Shown in pieces: positions 29,152 through 37,652 of a stretch of 64,000 nt of DNA. Made by a program: the position numbers and the translations under genes. Location of the stretch: assembly GCF_029813785.1 (NCBI RefSeq), contig NZ_JARVKY010000004.1:372001-436000 (forward strand), read 5' to 3'. The stretch comes from Streptomyces sp. DH41. GTDB lineage: Bacteria; Actinomycetota; Actinomycetes; Streptomycetales; Streptomycetaceae. Position 1 is the first letter of the stretch. Every line of letters starts with the position of its first letter. The notes beneath the pieces are model-generated. The model was not told where the DNA came from. It searched no databases and saw only the letters and a program-made list of their open reading frames with translations.

Positions 29152-30314
29152 CGTGTCCTCCGGGTGCGGTAGAGCACCAGCACGAAGGCGGGCACGCCGA
29201 TCAGCGAGGTCACCACGCCGACCGGGACCTCCTGGGGTTCGAGGACGGTACGGGCCAGGGTGTCGACCCACACCAGGAACACCGCCCCGGCGAGCGCGCA
29301 GACCGGCAGCAGCCGGGCGTGCCCGGGGCCGGTCAGCGCCCGTACGGCGTGCGGCAGCACCAGACCGACGAAGCCGATGGCGCCGGCCGAGGCGACCAGG
29401 GCCGCGGTGAGCAGGGCGGTGGCGCACAGCAGCACCAGTCGGGTGCGGGCCACGTGGACGCCGAGCGAGGCCGCCGCGTCCTGACCGAACGCGAAGGCGT
29501 CCAGCGTCCCGGCGTACCCGAGGCAGACCGCCAGTACGACGACCAGGACCGCCGTGCCGGTCCATACGTCCGTCCAGCCCGCCCCGCCGAGGGAGCCGAG
29601 CAGCCAGAACAGGACGCCCCGAGTGGTCTCGGCGTCGGCCGCGGTCATCACGACGAACGAGGTGAGGGCGGAGAACAGCTGCATCGCCGCCACCCCCGCG
29701 AGCACCACCCGGTCCGGGGTACCGCCGAGGCTGTGGCTGAGCAGCATCACCAGCGCGAAGGAGCAGACCGCGCCGACGAACGCCCCGCCCGACAGGGACA
29801 GCGCTCCCCCGCCCACGCCGAGGACGACGACCAGGACGGCGCCCGTCGAGGCACCGGACGAGACGCCCAGCACGAAGGGGTCGGCGAGCGGGTTGCGCAG
29901 CAGGGACTGGAGTACGGCGCCGCAGACGGCGAGTCCGGCGCCGCACACCGCGGCGAGGAGGGTCCGGGGCAGCCTCAGGTCCCAGACGATGCCGTCGCGG
30001 ATCGGTGTGACGTCCACGGCGGGGGTGCCGCCTCCGAGGTGGGCGACGACCACGGACCAGACCTCGCCGACGCCGATGTCCGCGGGGCCGATGGTGACGG
30101 CGACGGCCACGGAGGCGCACAGGGCGACGACCCCGGCCACCGCCCAGACCGGGTAGCGGCGGCCGGCCGCGCGGATTCCGGATGCCGCCCGGCTCGTGGG
30201 CGTCGCCGGGCTCTTGACGGCCACCTGCTTTTCGGCCGTCACCTGGCTTTCGGCCATCGCCTGGCTTTCGGCCGGCACCTGGCTTTCGGCCGGCACCTGG
30301 CTTTCGGCCGTCAC
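29148..30314 (-). CDS. Vitamin B12 ABC transporter permease (BtuC/FecCD)
   Basis: 388 residues. Nine to ten transmembrane helices in residues ~55-388 with RNPLADPFVLGVSSGAS (coupling/FecCD signature). The first ~45 residues are cytoplasmic and carry a repeated six-residue unit (AESQVP and variants), so the mature transporter is extended at the N-terminus. GTG at 30314 overlaps the stop of the binding-protein gene (GTGA). Role: import of cobalamin across the membrane. Confidence 0.88.
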   Translation of the reverse strand: MTAESQVPAESQVPAESQAMAESQVTAEKQVAVKSPATPTSRAASGIRAAGRRYPVWAVAGVVALCASVAVAVTIGPADIGVGEVWSVVVAHLGGGTPAVDVTPIRDGIVWDLRLPRTLLAAVCGAGLAVCGAVLQSLLRNPLADPFVLGVSSGASTGAVLVVVLGVGGGALSLSGGAFVGAVCSFALVMLLSHSLGGTPDRVVLAGVAAMQLFSALTSFVVMTAADAETTRGVLFWLLGSLGGAGWTDVWTGTAVLVVVLAVCLGYAGTLDAFAFGQDAAASLGVHVARTRLVLLCATALLTAALVASAGAIGFVGLVLPHAVRALTGPGHARLLPVCALAGAVFLVWVDTLARTVLEPQEVPVGVVTSLIGVPAFVLVLYRTRRTR

Positions 30315-30320
30315 TTGGTG
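30231..30320 (-). repeat. Five 18-bp tandem repeats in the permease 5' end
   Basis: Five near-identical units (first TTCGGCCGTCACCTGGCT on the plus strand) cover 30231-30320, keeping frame and coding for repeats of about six residues (AESQVP type) at the permease N-terminus. The last unit spills over the overlap with the binding-protein gene end, suggesting expansion by slippage. Confidence 0.9.
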
Positions 30321-31381
30321 AGGCCGTACGCGCGCAGCGCCGCCGCCACCTTCTCCACACCCTCGACGGTGCGGATGGTGGGGTTCATGGCCTGTCCGCT
30401 CAGCAGCACGTACCGCTTCTTCCGGACCGCGGTCATGTTCTTGGTGACGGGGTCGGACTCCAGGAACTCGATCTTCTTCGCGGCGGTCTCGGCCGTCTGG
30501 GACCTACGGGTGAGGTCTCCGATGACGAGGACGTCGGGGTCGCGGTCGGCGACGGTCTCCCAGCCGACCTGCGGCCATTCCTCCCGGGTGTCGTCCATGG
30601 CGTTCTTCGCGCCGAGTTCGCGGGTCATGACACCGGGGGCACCGCAGCAGCCCGCCATGTAGGGCGAGGTGGAGTTGGCGAACCAGTACATGAGGGTGAC
30701 ACCGGAGGCGTCGACGCCCGATGTGGCCTTCTCGACCCGCGTCTTCAGGTCTGCGACCAGTTCGTCGCCGCGCTGTTCGACGTCGAACAGCCGGGCCAGG
30801 TCACGGACTTCGCCGTAGACGGTGTCCATCGTCAGGGGTTCGCTGCGGACGCCGTCGCCGTCGCCGCTGTTGTCCTTGCCCGCGCAGTCGGACGGGGACA
30901 GGTAGGCCGGCACACCGAGTTCGGTGAACCGCTCGCGCGTGGCCACGCCGCCGGGGCCGAGCGTGGAGGCGAAGGAGGCGGCGACGAAGTCGGGTTCGAC
31001 GTCCAGGACCGTCTCGAAGGAGGGCATGTCGTCGGCGAGCCGGGGCACCCCGGCATTCGCCTTCTCCAGGCCCTTCATGACCGGGTCGGTCCAGGTGGCG
31101 GTGCCCGCCATACGGTCGGCGAGGCCCAGCGAGAGCATGATCTCCGTGGTGCCCTGGTTGAGGGAGACCGCCCGCCGGGGCGGCGCGGTCACCTCCACCT
31201 TCTGCCCGCAGTCACTGACGGTGCGTGGATATCCGGCGGCCTCGGCCGGAGCGGCGGAGTCGGTGGCGGTCGCTCCGGAACCGCAGCCGGACGCCAGCAG
31301 GGCGCCGGACAGCAGCAGCGGGAATCGCGAGTGGAACGAGCGGAGGAAACGGCGGGAGCCGGCGGGGCGCGCTGCGGGCAA
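30311..31381 (-). CDS. Vitamin B12 ABC transporter substrate-binding lipoprotein (BtuF-like)
   Basis: 356 residues. Signal peptide plus lipobox LLASG-Cys (Cys33). FecB/BtuF-type fold with N-lobe (VSLNQGTTEIMLSLGL) and C-lobe (PQVGWETVADRDPDVLVIGD). TTG at 31381 is the likely start, with AGAGGA 6 nt upstream. First gene of the importer operon and directly downstream of the cobalamin aptamer, so it should bind vitamin B12 or a related corrinoid. Cysteine pairs (GCCGAP) are unusual in the domain. Confidence 0.87.
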   Translation of the reverse strand: MPAARPAGSRRFLRSFHSRFPLLLSGALLASGCGSGATATDSAAPAEAAGYPRTVSDCGQKVEVTAPPRRAVSLNQGTTEIMLSLGLADRMAGTATWTDPVMKGLEKANAGVPRLADDMPSFETVLDVEPDFVAASFASTLGPGGVATRERFTELGVPAYLSPSDCAGKDNSGDGDGVRSEPLTMDTVYGEVRDLARLFDVEQRGDELVADLKTRVEKATSGVDASGVTLMYWFANSTSPYMAGCCGAPGVMTRELGAKNAMDDTREEWPQVGWETVADRDPDVLVIGDLTRRSQTAETAAKKIEFLESDPVTKNMTAVRKKRYVLLSGQAMNPTIRTVEGVEKVAAALRAYGLTK

Positions 31382-31451
31382 GGAAGATCCTCTGGCGTCG
31401 AGGGCTCATACGCGAAGCCCGTTCGTACGGTGGTCCACGCCGTACGCGGCG

Positions 31452-31628
31452 CGGGTGCCAGCAGGTCTTCGGACTCGGGATCGACCGGACGGGACGCCTT
31501 CCCGGACGGCTTGCGCCGCCCAGTGGCCCTTGTCCCGCCCGTACCCCTCACCGCTGCGCGTCAGCTCCGGATTCGCACCGGATTCCCTGACCCACCAGGT
31601 GGGTTCGACTGGCTCCCGCAAGCTACCA
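31452..31628 (-). ncRNA. Cobalamin (adenosylcobalamin) riboswitch
   Basis: On the minus strand the conserved cobalamin aptamer is present in order: GGGAATCCGGTGCGAATCCG, the B12-box core GCTGACGCGCAGCGGT, then GCCACTGG, and GAGTCCGAAGACCTGC near the 3' end. Aptamer limits are approximate. It precedes the B12 importer operon, as known in actinobacteria, and would reduce expression when cobalamin is plentiful. No separate terminator hairpin is obvious between aptamer and start, so control may be translational. Confidence 0.95.
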
Positions 31629-31639
31629 CAGGGTCACCG

Positions 31640-31681
31640 CGGGGCCGGGGGCCGCCGTCTGCCCGACCGCCCCCGGCCCCG
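31640..31681 (-). terminator. Hairpin terminator downstream of the fasciclin gene
   Basis: CGGGGCCGGGGGC (31640-31652) and its exact complement (31669-31681), with a 16-nt loop, located 17 bp after the fasciclin stop. It separates that gene from the riboswitch transcript. Confidence 0.75.
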
Positions 31682-31697
31682 TCCGCCCGCTCCTGCC

Positions 31698-32372
31698 TCA
31701 GCTCTTGGGCATGAGCACGGTGTCGATGATGTAGACGTTGGCGTTGGCGGTCCTGACGTTGCCGCAGACGACCTTGGCCGAGTCGTTGACCGTGTAGGAC
31801 TCGTCCGAACCGGACGTCGTCAGCTTCGACTTCTCCAGCGTCTCGAAGGAGCCGTTCTCCAGGTCCTTGGGCGCGAGCTTCTGGCCCACTACGTGGTAGG
31901 TCAGGATCTTGGTGAGCATCGCCTTGTCGTTCAGAACCTTGTCCAGGTCGGCCTTCGGGATCTTGGCGAAGGCGTCGTTGGTCGGCGCGAACACCGTGAT
32001 GTTCTCGGCGTTGTTCAGCGTGTCGACCAGACCGGCCTTCTTCACCGCCGTCACCAGCGTGGACAGCGCCGGGTTGTTCGAGGCGGCCGTGGCCACCGGG
32101 TCCTTGGCCATGCCCTCGAAGGAACCGGCACCGTCCTTCGGCACCGTGGAACACGCCGGACCGAACGGCTCGTCGGCGCCGGCCATGTCGCCGCCGGCCG
32201 ACTCGTCGTCGGCCCCGGCGGACTGGTCGCCGGCGTCCGCGGGGGCCGAGGAGGCGGCCTGGGCGGAGTCCGACGAGCCGCTGTCGCCGTCGTCGGAGCA
32301 GGCGACCAGGGCCAGGGGCAGGATGGCGGCCGCGGCGACGGCGACGGCGGAGCGGCGAATACGGGCGTTCAT
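31698..32372 (-). CDS. Fasciclin-domain lipoprotein
   Basis: 224 residues. Signal and lipobox LALVA-Cys (around Cys25) give a lipid-anchored protein; residues ~26-75 form an acidic Ser/Gly/Asp linker; residues ~85-224 are a single FAS1 domain (ALSTLVTAVKKAGLVDTLNNAENITVFAPTNDAFAKIP, then YHVVGQKL and VYIIDTVLMP). FAS1 domains mediate surface adhesion; Streptomyces homologues are secreted. Ribosome site GGGAG lies 5 nt upstream of the ATG. Monocistronic with its own terminator. Confidence 0.88.
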   Translation of the reverse strand: MNARIRRSAVAVAAAAILPLALVACSDDGDSGSSDSAQAASSAPADAGDQSAGADDESAGGDMAGADEPFGPACSTVPKDGAGSFEGMAKDPVATAASNNPALSTLVTAVKKAGLVDTLNNAENITVFAPTNDAFAKIPKADLDKVLNDKAMLTKILTYHVVGQKLAPKDLENGSFETLEKSKLTTSGSDESYTVNDSAKVVCGNVRTANANVYIIDTVLMPKS

Positions 32373-32838
32373 GGATTCTCCCGGGTAAAAAGGGCAGCAA
32401 GGTGCGGCAGAGGGCAGCACGAAGCCTGCGTCGGTACGAACTGCGGTCAAGTGGTGGTCGGTCGACGGGGTGCGCGGCCCCGCTCGTCTTCAGTCGGCGG
32501 ACCCGCGCCGGCCCTGGTCGGTGCCTTCGTCGGCTCTCGCCGCCGCGGCGAGCACGCTCGGAGGTTCCGCGCTCGCCACGGGAGCGCCTCCGTTCGACCG
32601 GGGGCCCGGCGCGGGCGTGTGAGGGCCGAGCCGCCCCGCTCCTATGGACGGGCGGGAGCACGGGCAGGCGGCGGGCCGCTGTCGGTATGTCCTCGGTTCT
32701 TCCCTCACATGGGGAATCCGGAGCCGCCCCGGCCGCGGATTGGCCGATCACCCGATCGAGTGAGAATGTTCTGCGAACACCTCTGTGACCTGGGGTTTTC
32801 TCCGAAAATTGGAGTGCCTCAGAGTCGTTCGGAGAGGC
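32373..32838. other. 466-bp non-coding region upstream of the fasciclin gene
   Basis: No gene with usable codon bias. It holds a perfect 13-bp dyad TGTTCTGCGAACA (32767-32779) about 395 bp upstream of the fasciclin start, a possible operator. The region otherwise shows no repeats or hairpins worth noting. Confidence 0.5.
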
Positions 32839-33771
32839 TCAGAGAGGTGTCGCGGCGCGGAGGATGAGGAACATCGTGACGGCGGCGTTCGCGGACGACA
32901 TCGCCGACACGGCGGTTCCGGCGGCCGCGGCCCACGCCGCCAGGCCCACCGAGGTGAACACCGAGGGCCAGGTACGGACCGCGGGCGCGGGACCCAGCAG
33001 GGCCGCCACCCGGCGCGGTACCGGGCCGGGCGCCGCGAGGCCGGCGAGGGTGGCGACCGGGGTGCCCCGGGAGACCAGAGCCGCCTTGCCGATCGCGGTC
33101 GCCACCGCGCGGCGGTTGCCGACCACCCGCGCGGCCGCCTCGTCCGCCCACCGCTCCGCCGTGTAGGCCACGGCCGTCCGCAGGGGCCGCAGGAACGGGT
33201 TGGCCAGGGCGGCGAGCCGGACGGCGAGCAGGAAACGATGGTGCCGGGCGGCCAGATGGGCCCGTTCGTGGGCGAACAGCGCGCGCCGCTCGGCCGGTTC
33301 GAGGCAGTCGAGCAGCGCCGTGCTCACCACCACGCGGTCCCGGTGACCGCCGGGCAGCGCGTACGCGTAGGGCACGTCGTCCGGCAGCACGGCCACCCCT
33401 GTCCCCGGCAGTCCGGCCAGCGCGCGGTGGGCACGGCGACGCACTCTGCCGTGTCGCCACAGGGCCCGCACCGAGGCCACGACCACCGCGCACAGCGCGG
33501 GAATCGCCGCCTTGCCGACGACCTCGTCGTACGGCACCGCCGCCCGCACCTCGGGGTCGGACCAGCCGTCGGGCAGCGGGTTGCCCGGCAGCTGCGCGGT
33601 GCCGACCACCATCACCAGGGCGAGGCAGACCGTGCTGCACAGGGCCATCACGGCGGCCACGGCGGTGAGCAGCCTGGTCGCACTCCGCGGGTGCAGGTGC
33701 TGTTCGGCCAGCCGGGCGATCGGCCACGCCGTCAGCGGCAGGACCAGTGGCAGAAAGACGAATACGCCCAT
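32839..33771 (-). CDS. M56 family membrane metallopeptidase (BlaR1/MecR1 relative)
   Basis: 310 residues. N-terminal and central transmembrane helices, cytoplasmic zinc-peptidase motif His168-Glu169-x-x-His172 (FAHERAH), and a further helix near the C-terminus. The family cleaves the cognate BlaI/MecI repressor on signal. No extracytoplasmic penicillin-binding domain is present, so the stimulus is not beta-lactam by sequence. It follows the BlaI gene by 6 nt on the same strand. Confidence 0.85.
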   Translation of the reverse strand: MGVFVFLPLVLPLTAWPIARLAEQHLHPRSATRLLTAVAAVMALCSTVCLALVMVVGTAQLPGNPLPDGWSDPEVRAAVPYDEVVGKAAIPALCAVVVASVRALWRHGRVRRRAHRALAGLPGTGVAVLPDDVPYAYALPGGHRDRVVVSTALLDCLEPAERRALFAHERAHLAARHHRFLLAVRLAALANPFLRPLRTAVAYTAERWADEAAARVVGNRRAVATAIGKAALVSRGTPVATLAGLAAPGPVPRRVAALLGPAPAVRTWPSVFTSVGLAAWAAAAGTAVSAMSSANAAVTMFLILRAATPL

Positions 33772-33777
33772 GCGGCG

Positions 33778-34161
33778 TCAGCCGTCCTCCGCATCGCCCG
33801 CGTGCCCCAGCAGTTCGCGCAGCAGCCGCTCGTCGTCCGGGTCGAGGCCGGTGACGAAGCTGGCCAGCACCGCCACCCGGTCGCTCTCGGCGTCCAGCAC
33901 CTTGCGCATCTTCCGAGCGGCCAGGCCCGCCTCGTCCGAGGCGGGTGTCCAGGCGAAGGACCGGCCCGCGCGTTCGCGGGTGACCGCGCCCTTCTCCAGC
34001 AAGCGGGTCAGGATCGTGATCACCGTGGTGTAGGCGAGGTCACCGCCCAGGCGCTCCTGCACCCAGCCGGCCGTCGCGGGGCCTTCCGCCTCGCGCAGCG
34101 CCGACAGCACCAGCGCCTCCAGCTCGCCCTGCCCCCGCCGCCGCGGACGCCGGTGATCCAT
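33778..34161 (-). CDS. BlaI/MecI/CopY family transcriptional repressor
   Basis: 127 residues. A winged helix (residues ~12-75, LEALVLSALREAEGPATAGWVQERL, TTVITILTRLLEKGAV) is followed by a dimer helix region with the cleavage zone. ATG at 34161 has GGAGG 9 nt upstream. It forms an operon with the M56 peptidase. It likely binds the TCTACA-N4-TGTAGA dyad at 34224-34239 in the divergent region shared with TerD. Confidence 0.88.
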   Translation of the reverse strand: MDHRRPRRRGQGELEALVLSALREAEGPATAGWVQERLGGDLAYTTVITILTRLLEKGAVTRERAGRSFAWTPASDEAGLAARKMRKVLDAESDRVAVLASFVTGLDPDDERLLRELLGHAGDAEDG

Positions 34162-34210
34162 CACAGCCCGCCTCCTTCCGCCGCTGTACGCCTTGTGAGA
34201 CGCCATCCTA

Positions 34211-34239
34211 TAGAAGCCGTACTTCTACAGTGTTGTAGA
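34211..34239. promoter_or_regulatory. BlaI/CopY-type operator between blaI and terD
   Basis: A perfect 16-bp dyad TCTACAGTGTTGTAGA (34224-34239, TCTACA-N4-TGTAGA) overlaps a second inverted repeat TAGAAG-N5-CTTCTA (34211-34227). The TACA/TGTA cores fit BlaI/CopY operators. Its position between the divergent BlaI-M56 operon and the TerD gene allows control of both. Confidence 0.75.
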
Positions 34240-34283
34240 TTGAACAGTGGACGTGATCAGTGAACGCTACGAAGGAGAACGCA

Positions 34284-34859
34284 GTGGGAGTTTCCCTGGC
34301 CAAGGGCGGCAACGTCTCGCTCAGCAAGGAGGCGCCCGGCCTGACCGCCGTTCTGGTCGGTCTGGGCTGGGACGTGCGCACCACGACCGGCACCGATTAC
34401 GACCTCGACGCCTCCGCGCTGCTCCTCGACGCCTCCGGGAAGGTGCTCTCGGACGGGCATTTCGTCTTCTACAACAACCTGACCAGCCCGGACGGCTCGG
34501 TCGAGCACACCGGTGACAACCTCACCGGCGAGGGCGAGGGCGACGACGAGACGGTCAAGGTGAACCTCGCAACCGTCCCCGCCGAGGTCGACCGGATCGT
34601 CTTCCCGGTCTCCATCCACGACGCGGAGAACCGCGGGCAGAGTTTCGGCCAGGTCCGCAACGCCTTCATCCGGGTCGTCAACCAGGCGGGCAACCAGGAA
34701 CTCGCCCGCTACGACCTGTCGGAGGACGCGTCGACCGAGACCGCGATGGTCTTCGGCGAGCTGTACCGGCACGGAGCCGAGTGGAAGTTCCGGGCGGTCG
34801 GACAGGGGTACGCCTCGGGCCTGTCGGGCATCGCCGCGGACTTCGGCGTCAACGTCTGA
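34284..34859 (+). CDS. TerD family tellurium-resistance/stress protein
   Basis: 191 residues, the standard TerD length. [45 protein letters not shown] (Ca2+-binding DxDxxA motif) and [19 protein letters not shown] are diagnostic. TerD proteins bind calcium and act in stress and phage or toxic-oxyanion responses; in Streptomyces they influence development. GTG at 34284 with GAAGGAG 6 nt upstream. A putative BlaI operator lies upstream, linking it to the BlaI-M56 pair. Confidence 0.92.
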   Translation: MGVSLAKGGNVSLSKEAPGLTAVLVGLGWDVRTTTGTDYDLDASALLLDASGKVLSDGHFVFYNNLTSPDGSVEHTGDNLTGEGEGDDETVKVNLATVPAEVDRIVFPVSIHDAENRGQSFGQVRNAFIRVVNQAGNQELARYDLSEDASTETAMVFGELYRHGAEWKFRAVGQGYASGLSGIAADFGVNV

Positions 34860-34905
34860 CCCCGACCGGGACAGGGACAGGGCCCGAAGCCGGGGCCGGG
34901 CACGC

Positions 34906-36615
34906 TCAGTGGTCCGTGGCGCAGCAGCCACCCGAGCCGCCGGGTACCGGTGCGGTGCCGAGGCGGCAGAAACAGGACGCCTCGACCGGTACGTCCGCCA
35001 GCGCCGCGGCGAGCTTCAGCCGCTGTGCCACGATCCGCGCCTCCCCGTCCTTGCCCAGGCGCGTCAGGCACTCGTGGAGTCCGTGCAGGGCCCAGACGTT
35101 GTCGGGGTGCTGCAAGGGGCGGGGCAGGGAGTCGTCGAGGCCCAGGTCGGCCCGGTAGACCGCCTCGGCCTCCGCGAGCCGGCCCTGTTCCAGGAGCAGG
35201 GCGCCGTAGGCGTGCCGGGTGGGCTGCATCCAGCCCCACGGCTCGTCGTACGGGAGGTTGTCGTCCAGTTCGACCGACCGCTCCAGGGCGGCGAAGGCGG
35301 CGGCGTGGTCGCCTTTGCGGTATTCCAGTTCGCCGTCGAGCATGGCGGAGGCGATGGCGAGGATGTCCGCGCAGGTGTTGTTGAACAGGGTGCGGGTGCC
35401 GGGCACCCGGGCGACCGCCTCGCGGAACAGGGCACGTTCGGCCTCCGCCTCGGTGACCTTGCCGGTGGCCGAGAGGGCGACCCCGCGGGCGTAGTGGAGC
35501 ATCGCGGTCGTCACGCAGTACAGCCGCGGATCGGCGGGCAGCGGCAGCCGGAGGATGTCCGCCCAGCGGCCGAACCGGATCAGTACGTGCACCCGCATGG
35601 CCAGGAAGCCCTCCAGCCAGTCGGCCATCGGCGGACTCTCGACGCGCAGCAGATCCTCGGGGACGGACGCCTCCAGCCGCGCGGCGGCGTCCAGCGCGAC
35701 CTCGTACTGGCCGAGGAACATCGCGCCGTAGATCCTGAAGTGGTGGTTGTGCGAGCGGTAGAGGGTGTAGAAGTTCATCGCGCCGGCCCGCGCGCGGTAC
35801 TTCTCGTCGGCGGCGATCGCGGCGCTGTTGTCCGACACCACACGCCGGTAGTCGCCGCACAGCACTTCCAGGTGCGAGGGCATGTGATTGAGGTGGCCGG
35901 CGTCCGGGACCAGGCCGCGCAGCCGGTCGGCGACGGGGAGGGCCGCCTCGGGGGTGGCGGACATCTCCATCAGGTGGATGTAGAGGTGCAGGACGCCGGG
36001 GTGCTCGCGGCCGGCCTCGGCGGCCAGGGCCCGGTCGAGAACGGCCTTCGCCTCCAGAGTGCGGGCGCCCTCGGCGGGCAGTCCGGTGCGCAGGTCCCAG
36101 AGCTGCCACGGCGTCAGGTTCAGCAGCGCGTCGGCGTGGAGCGTGGCGACGTCCAGGTCGTCGGGGGCGAGTTCGTAGACGGCCCGCGTGCTCTCGGCGT
36201 ACGGCGCGTTCCACACCGAGCAGTCCTCGACGGCGCGCGCCTGCGGGTAGCGGGCGCGCAGGGCGCCGATCAGGGCGCGTTCGACCGGGGTGGCGGAGCG
36301 GGCCGCCTTCTCGTGGGCGAGTTCGACCGCGGCGTGGGTGCGGTCGACGGTGCGCGTCAGCTCCTCGGCGTCGAAGGCCTCCCACGGCTTGTTGTAGTTC
36401 GGGCCGAGGGCGTAGGCGATGCCCCAGTGGGCCATGGCACAGTCCGGGTCGGCCGCCGCGGCGGCCTCGAAGCAGGCGACGGCCTCCTCGTGGTGGAAGG
36501 CGTACGTCCACACCAGCCCGCGGTCGAACCACCGCTGGGCCTCGGGGGACGAGGTCGTCACCGTCCGGCCATGGGTGCCGAGGTCGTAATAGTCCGTGGG
36601 GTCCGTGACGTCCAT
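34906..36615 (-). CDS. Tetratricopeptide-repeat protein of unknown function
   Basis: 569 residues. Helical throughout with TPR units (QRWFDRGLVWTYAFHHEEAVACFEAAAAADPDCAMAHWG and RLAEAEAVYRADLGLDDSLP). A motif LHLYIHLMEMSATPEAALPVADRL and several His-rich stretches (SHNHHFRIYG) stand out, and the last ~30 residues hold a Cys cluster (ASCFCRL, SGGCCATDH) that could bind metal. ATG 36615 lacks a clear ribosome site and GTG 36654 is an alternative start. No genomic partner; the monooxygenase gene lies downstream on the same strand as its neighbour. Confidence 0.75.
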   Translation of the reverse strand: MDVTDPTDYYDLGTHGRTVTTSSPEAQRWFDRGLVWTYAFHHEEAVACFEAAAAADPDCAMAHWGIAYALGPNYNKPWEAFDAEELTRTVDRTHAAVELAHEKAARSATPVERALIGALRARYPQARAVEDCSVWNAPYAESTRAVYELAPDDLDVATLHADALLNLTPWQLWDLRTGLPAEGARTLEAKAVLDRALAAEAGREHPGVLHLYIHLMEMSATPEAALPVADRLRGLVPDAGHLNHMPSHLEVLCGDYRRVVSDNSAAIAADEKYRARAGAMNFYTLYRSHNHHFRIYGAMFLGQYEVALDAAARLEASVPEDLLRVESPPMADWLEGFLAMRVHVLIRFGRWADILRLPLPADPRLYCVTTAMLHYARGVALSATGKVTEAEAERALFREAVARVPGTRTLFNNTCADILAIASAMLDGELEYRKGDHAAAFAALERSVELDDNLPYDEPWGWMQPTRHAYGALLLEQGRLAEAEAVYRADLGLDDSLPRPLQHPDNVWALHGLHECLTRLGKDGEARIVAQRLKLAAALADVPVEASCFCRLGTAPVPGGSGGCCATDH

Positions 36616-36735
36616 GAGGGACGTATACCGCACCCCGGGGCGACCACGAAGCACTTCGCGCGGTGGTCACCCCGACCGGTGTCCCCGCCGGACGCGGCGC
36701 GCCCGGCGGGGGTGGGGGGACGGGGATGGCGCGGA

Positions 36736-37407
36736 TCAGCCGAAGTCGACGTCGCTGCACAGGAAGTACGTCTGGTCCATGTGCGACGCCTGCCAGATCG
36801 TGTACACGACGTGCCGGCCGCTCAGGCCCGAGGTACTCACCGGGATCTCGTAGTTCTGGCTGGGCGCGTAGCTGCCCGTGGTGGCGACGAGCTGGAGGTC
36901 GTCCCAGCCGAGCGGCTGCGTGGCGGGGTCGAAGCCCTGCCGGCTGACGTAGACCTTGAAGTAGTCGGCGCCGTGGCTGGCCTGGTCGTACAGCTTGACG
37001 GTGAAGTTGTCGGTGATGTCCGTGGTCTGCCAGGCGCCCACGGTGTCGAGCGAGTTGTAGCGACCGCCCTCGGTCCGGCCGCCGCTGCACAGCTGACCGT
37101 CGGGGACGACGGCTTCGAAGTTGCCCGCGGAGCCGTTGCGGTACAGGCCGTTCCAGTTCCACATGGCGTTGGGGTTGTCCTGCCAGGCCTGCCAGCACAT
37201 GGGGTCTTCCTGCGCCATGGCGGGGTTCTGGAAGTCGTCGCCCCAGCGCTGCCAGCAGCCGTAGTTGCGGGAGGCCGGGTCGACGACCGAGCCGTGGGCG
37301 ACGGCGGTGCCGCTCCAGGGGATCAGGGTGAGCAGGGCCGCGGTCAGGGTGCCGAGGGCTACGGTCGACGCGCGCCGACGTCTTTTGAGGTGATCATGAC
37401 AAGTCAT
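36736..37407 (-). CDS. AA10 lytic polysaccharide monooxygenase
   Basis: 223 residues. A signal peptide ends at AVA so that mature residue 1 is His38, the N-terminal copper ligand of the histidine brace (HGSVVDPASRNYGC). The second brace His is His145 (DQASHGADYFKVYVS). Four to six Cys stabilise the fold and the closing DQTYFLCSDVDFG is typical of AA10. It is a single catalytic domain with no carbohydrate-binding module. It oxidises chitin or cellulose chains; the CebR box upstream argues for cellulose. GAAGGA lies 5-6 nt before the ATG. Confidence 0.93.
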   Translation of the reverse strand: MTCHDHLKRRRRASTVALGTLTAALLTLIPWSGTAVAHGSVVDPASRNYGCWQRWGDDFQNPAMAQEDPMCWQAWQDNPNAMWNWNGLYRNGSAGNFEAVVPDGQLCSGGRTEGGRYNSLDTVGAWQTTDITDNFTVKLYDQASHGADYFKVYVSRQGFDPATQPLGWDDLQLVATTGSYAPSQNYEIPVSTSGLSGRHVVYTIWQASHMDQTYFLCSDVDFG

Positions 37408-37462
37408 GACGTCCTTCTTTCGCGTGGGGGGACTGCGGCGGATCCGGGATCGAAAGCACCAG

Positions 37463-37476
37463 TGGGAGCGCTCCCA
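37463..37476. promoter_or_regulatory. CebR operator (cellobiose/cello-oligosaccharide repressor box)
   Basis: TGGGAGCGCTCCCA is a perfect 14-bp palindrome matching the published CebR consensus. It lies 56-69 bp upstream of the monooxygenase start on the minus strand, so that gene should be derepressed by cello-oligosaccharides. Confidence 0.93.
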
Positions 37477-37652
37477 GCGCTCTTTCGGAGACCAGGCTGC
37501 GCCCGGTGAAACGGAATGGCAATAGTTGAAACACGCCAGATGCCGTCCGGCGGTGGCGTGTTCGATGCGGTCGCCCCCGACGGACGGATGGGCGGGCGGG
37601 CCCTGGCCCTGCTCACCCATCCGGCATCGGTCACGACGGCGTCATGCCGGGG

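Noticed and set aside
32767..32779. TGTTCTGCGAACA considered a LexA (SOS) box
   Set aside because: Actinobacterial LexA sites need a 4-bp spacer with TCGAAC/GTTCGA arms; this has TGTTC-N3-GAACA and lies beside no DNA-repair gene.
34909..37509. Plus-strand open frame of about 866 residues
   Set aside because: Antisense of the TPR and monooxygenase genes, which have clear domains, a signal peptide and a metal-site histidine.
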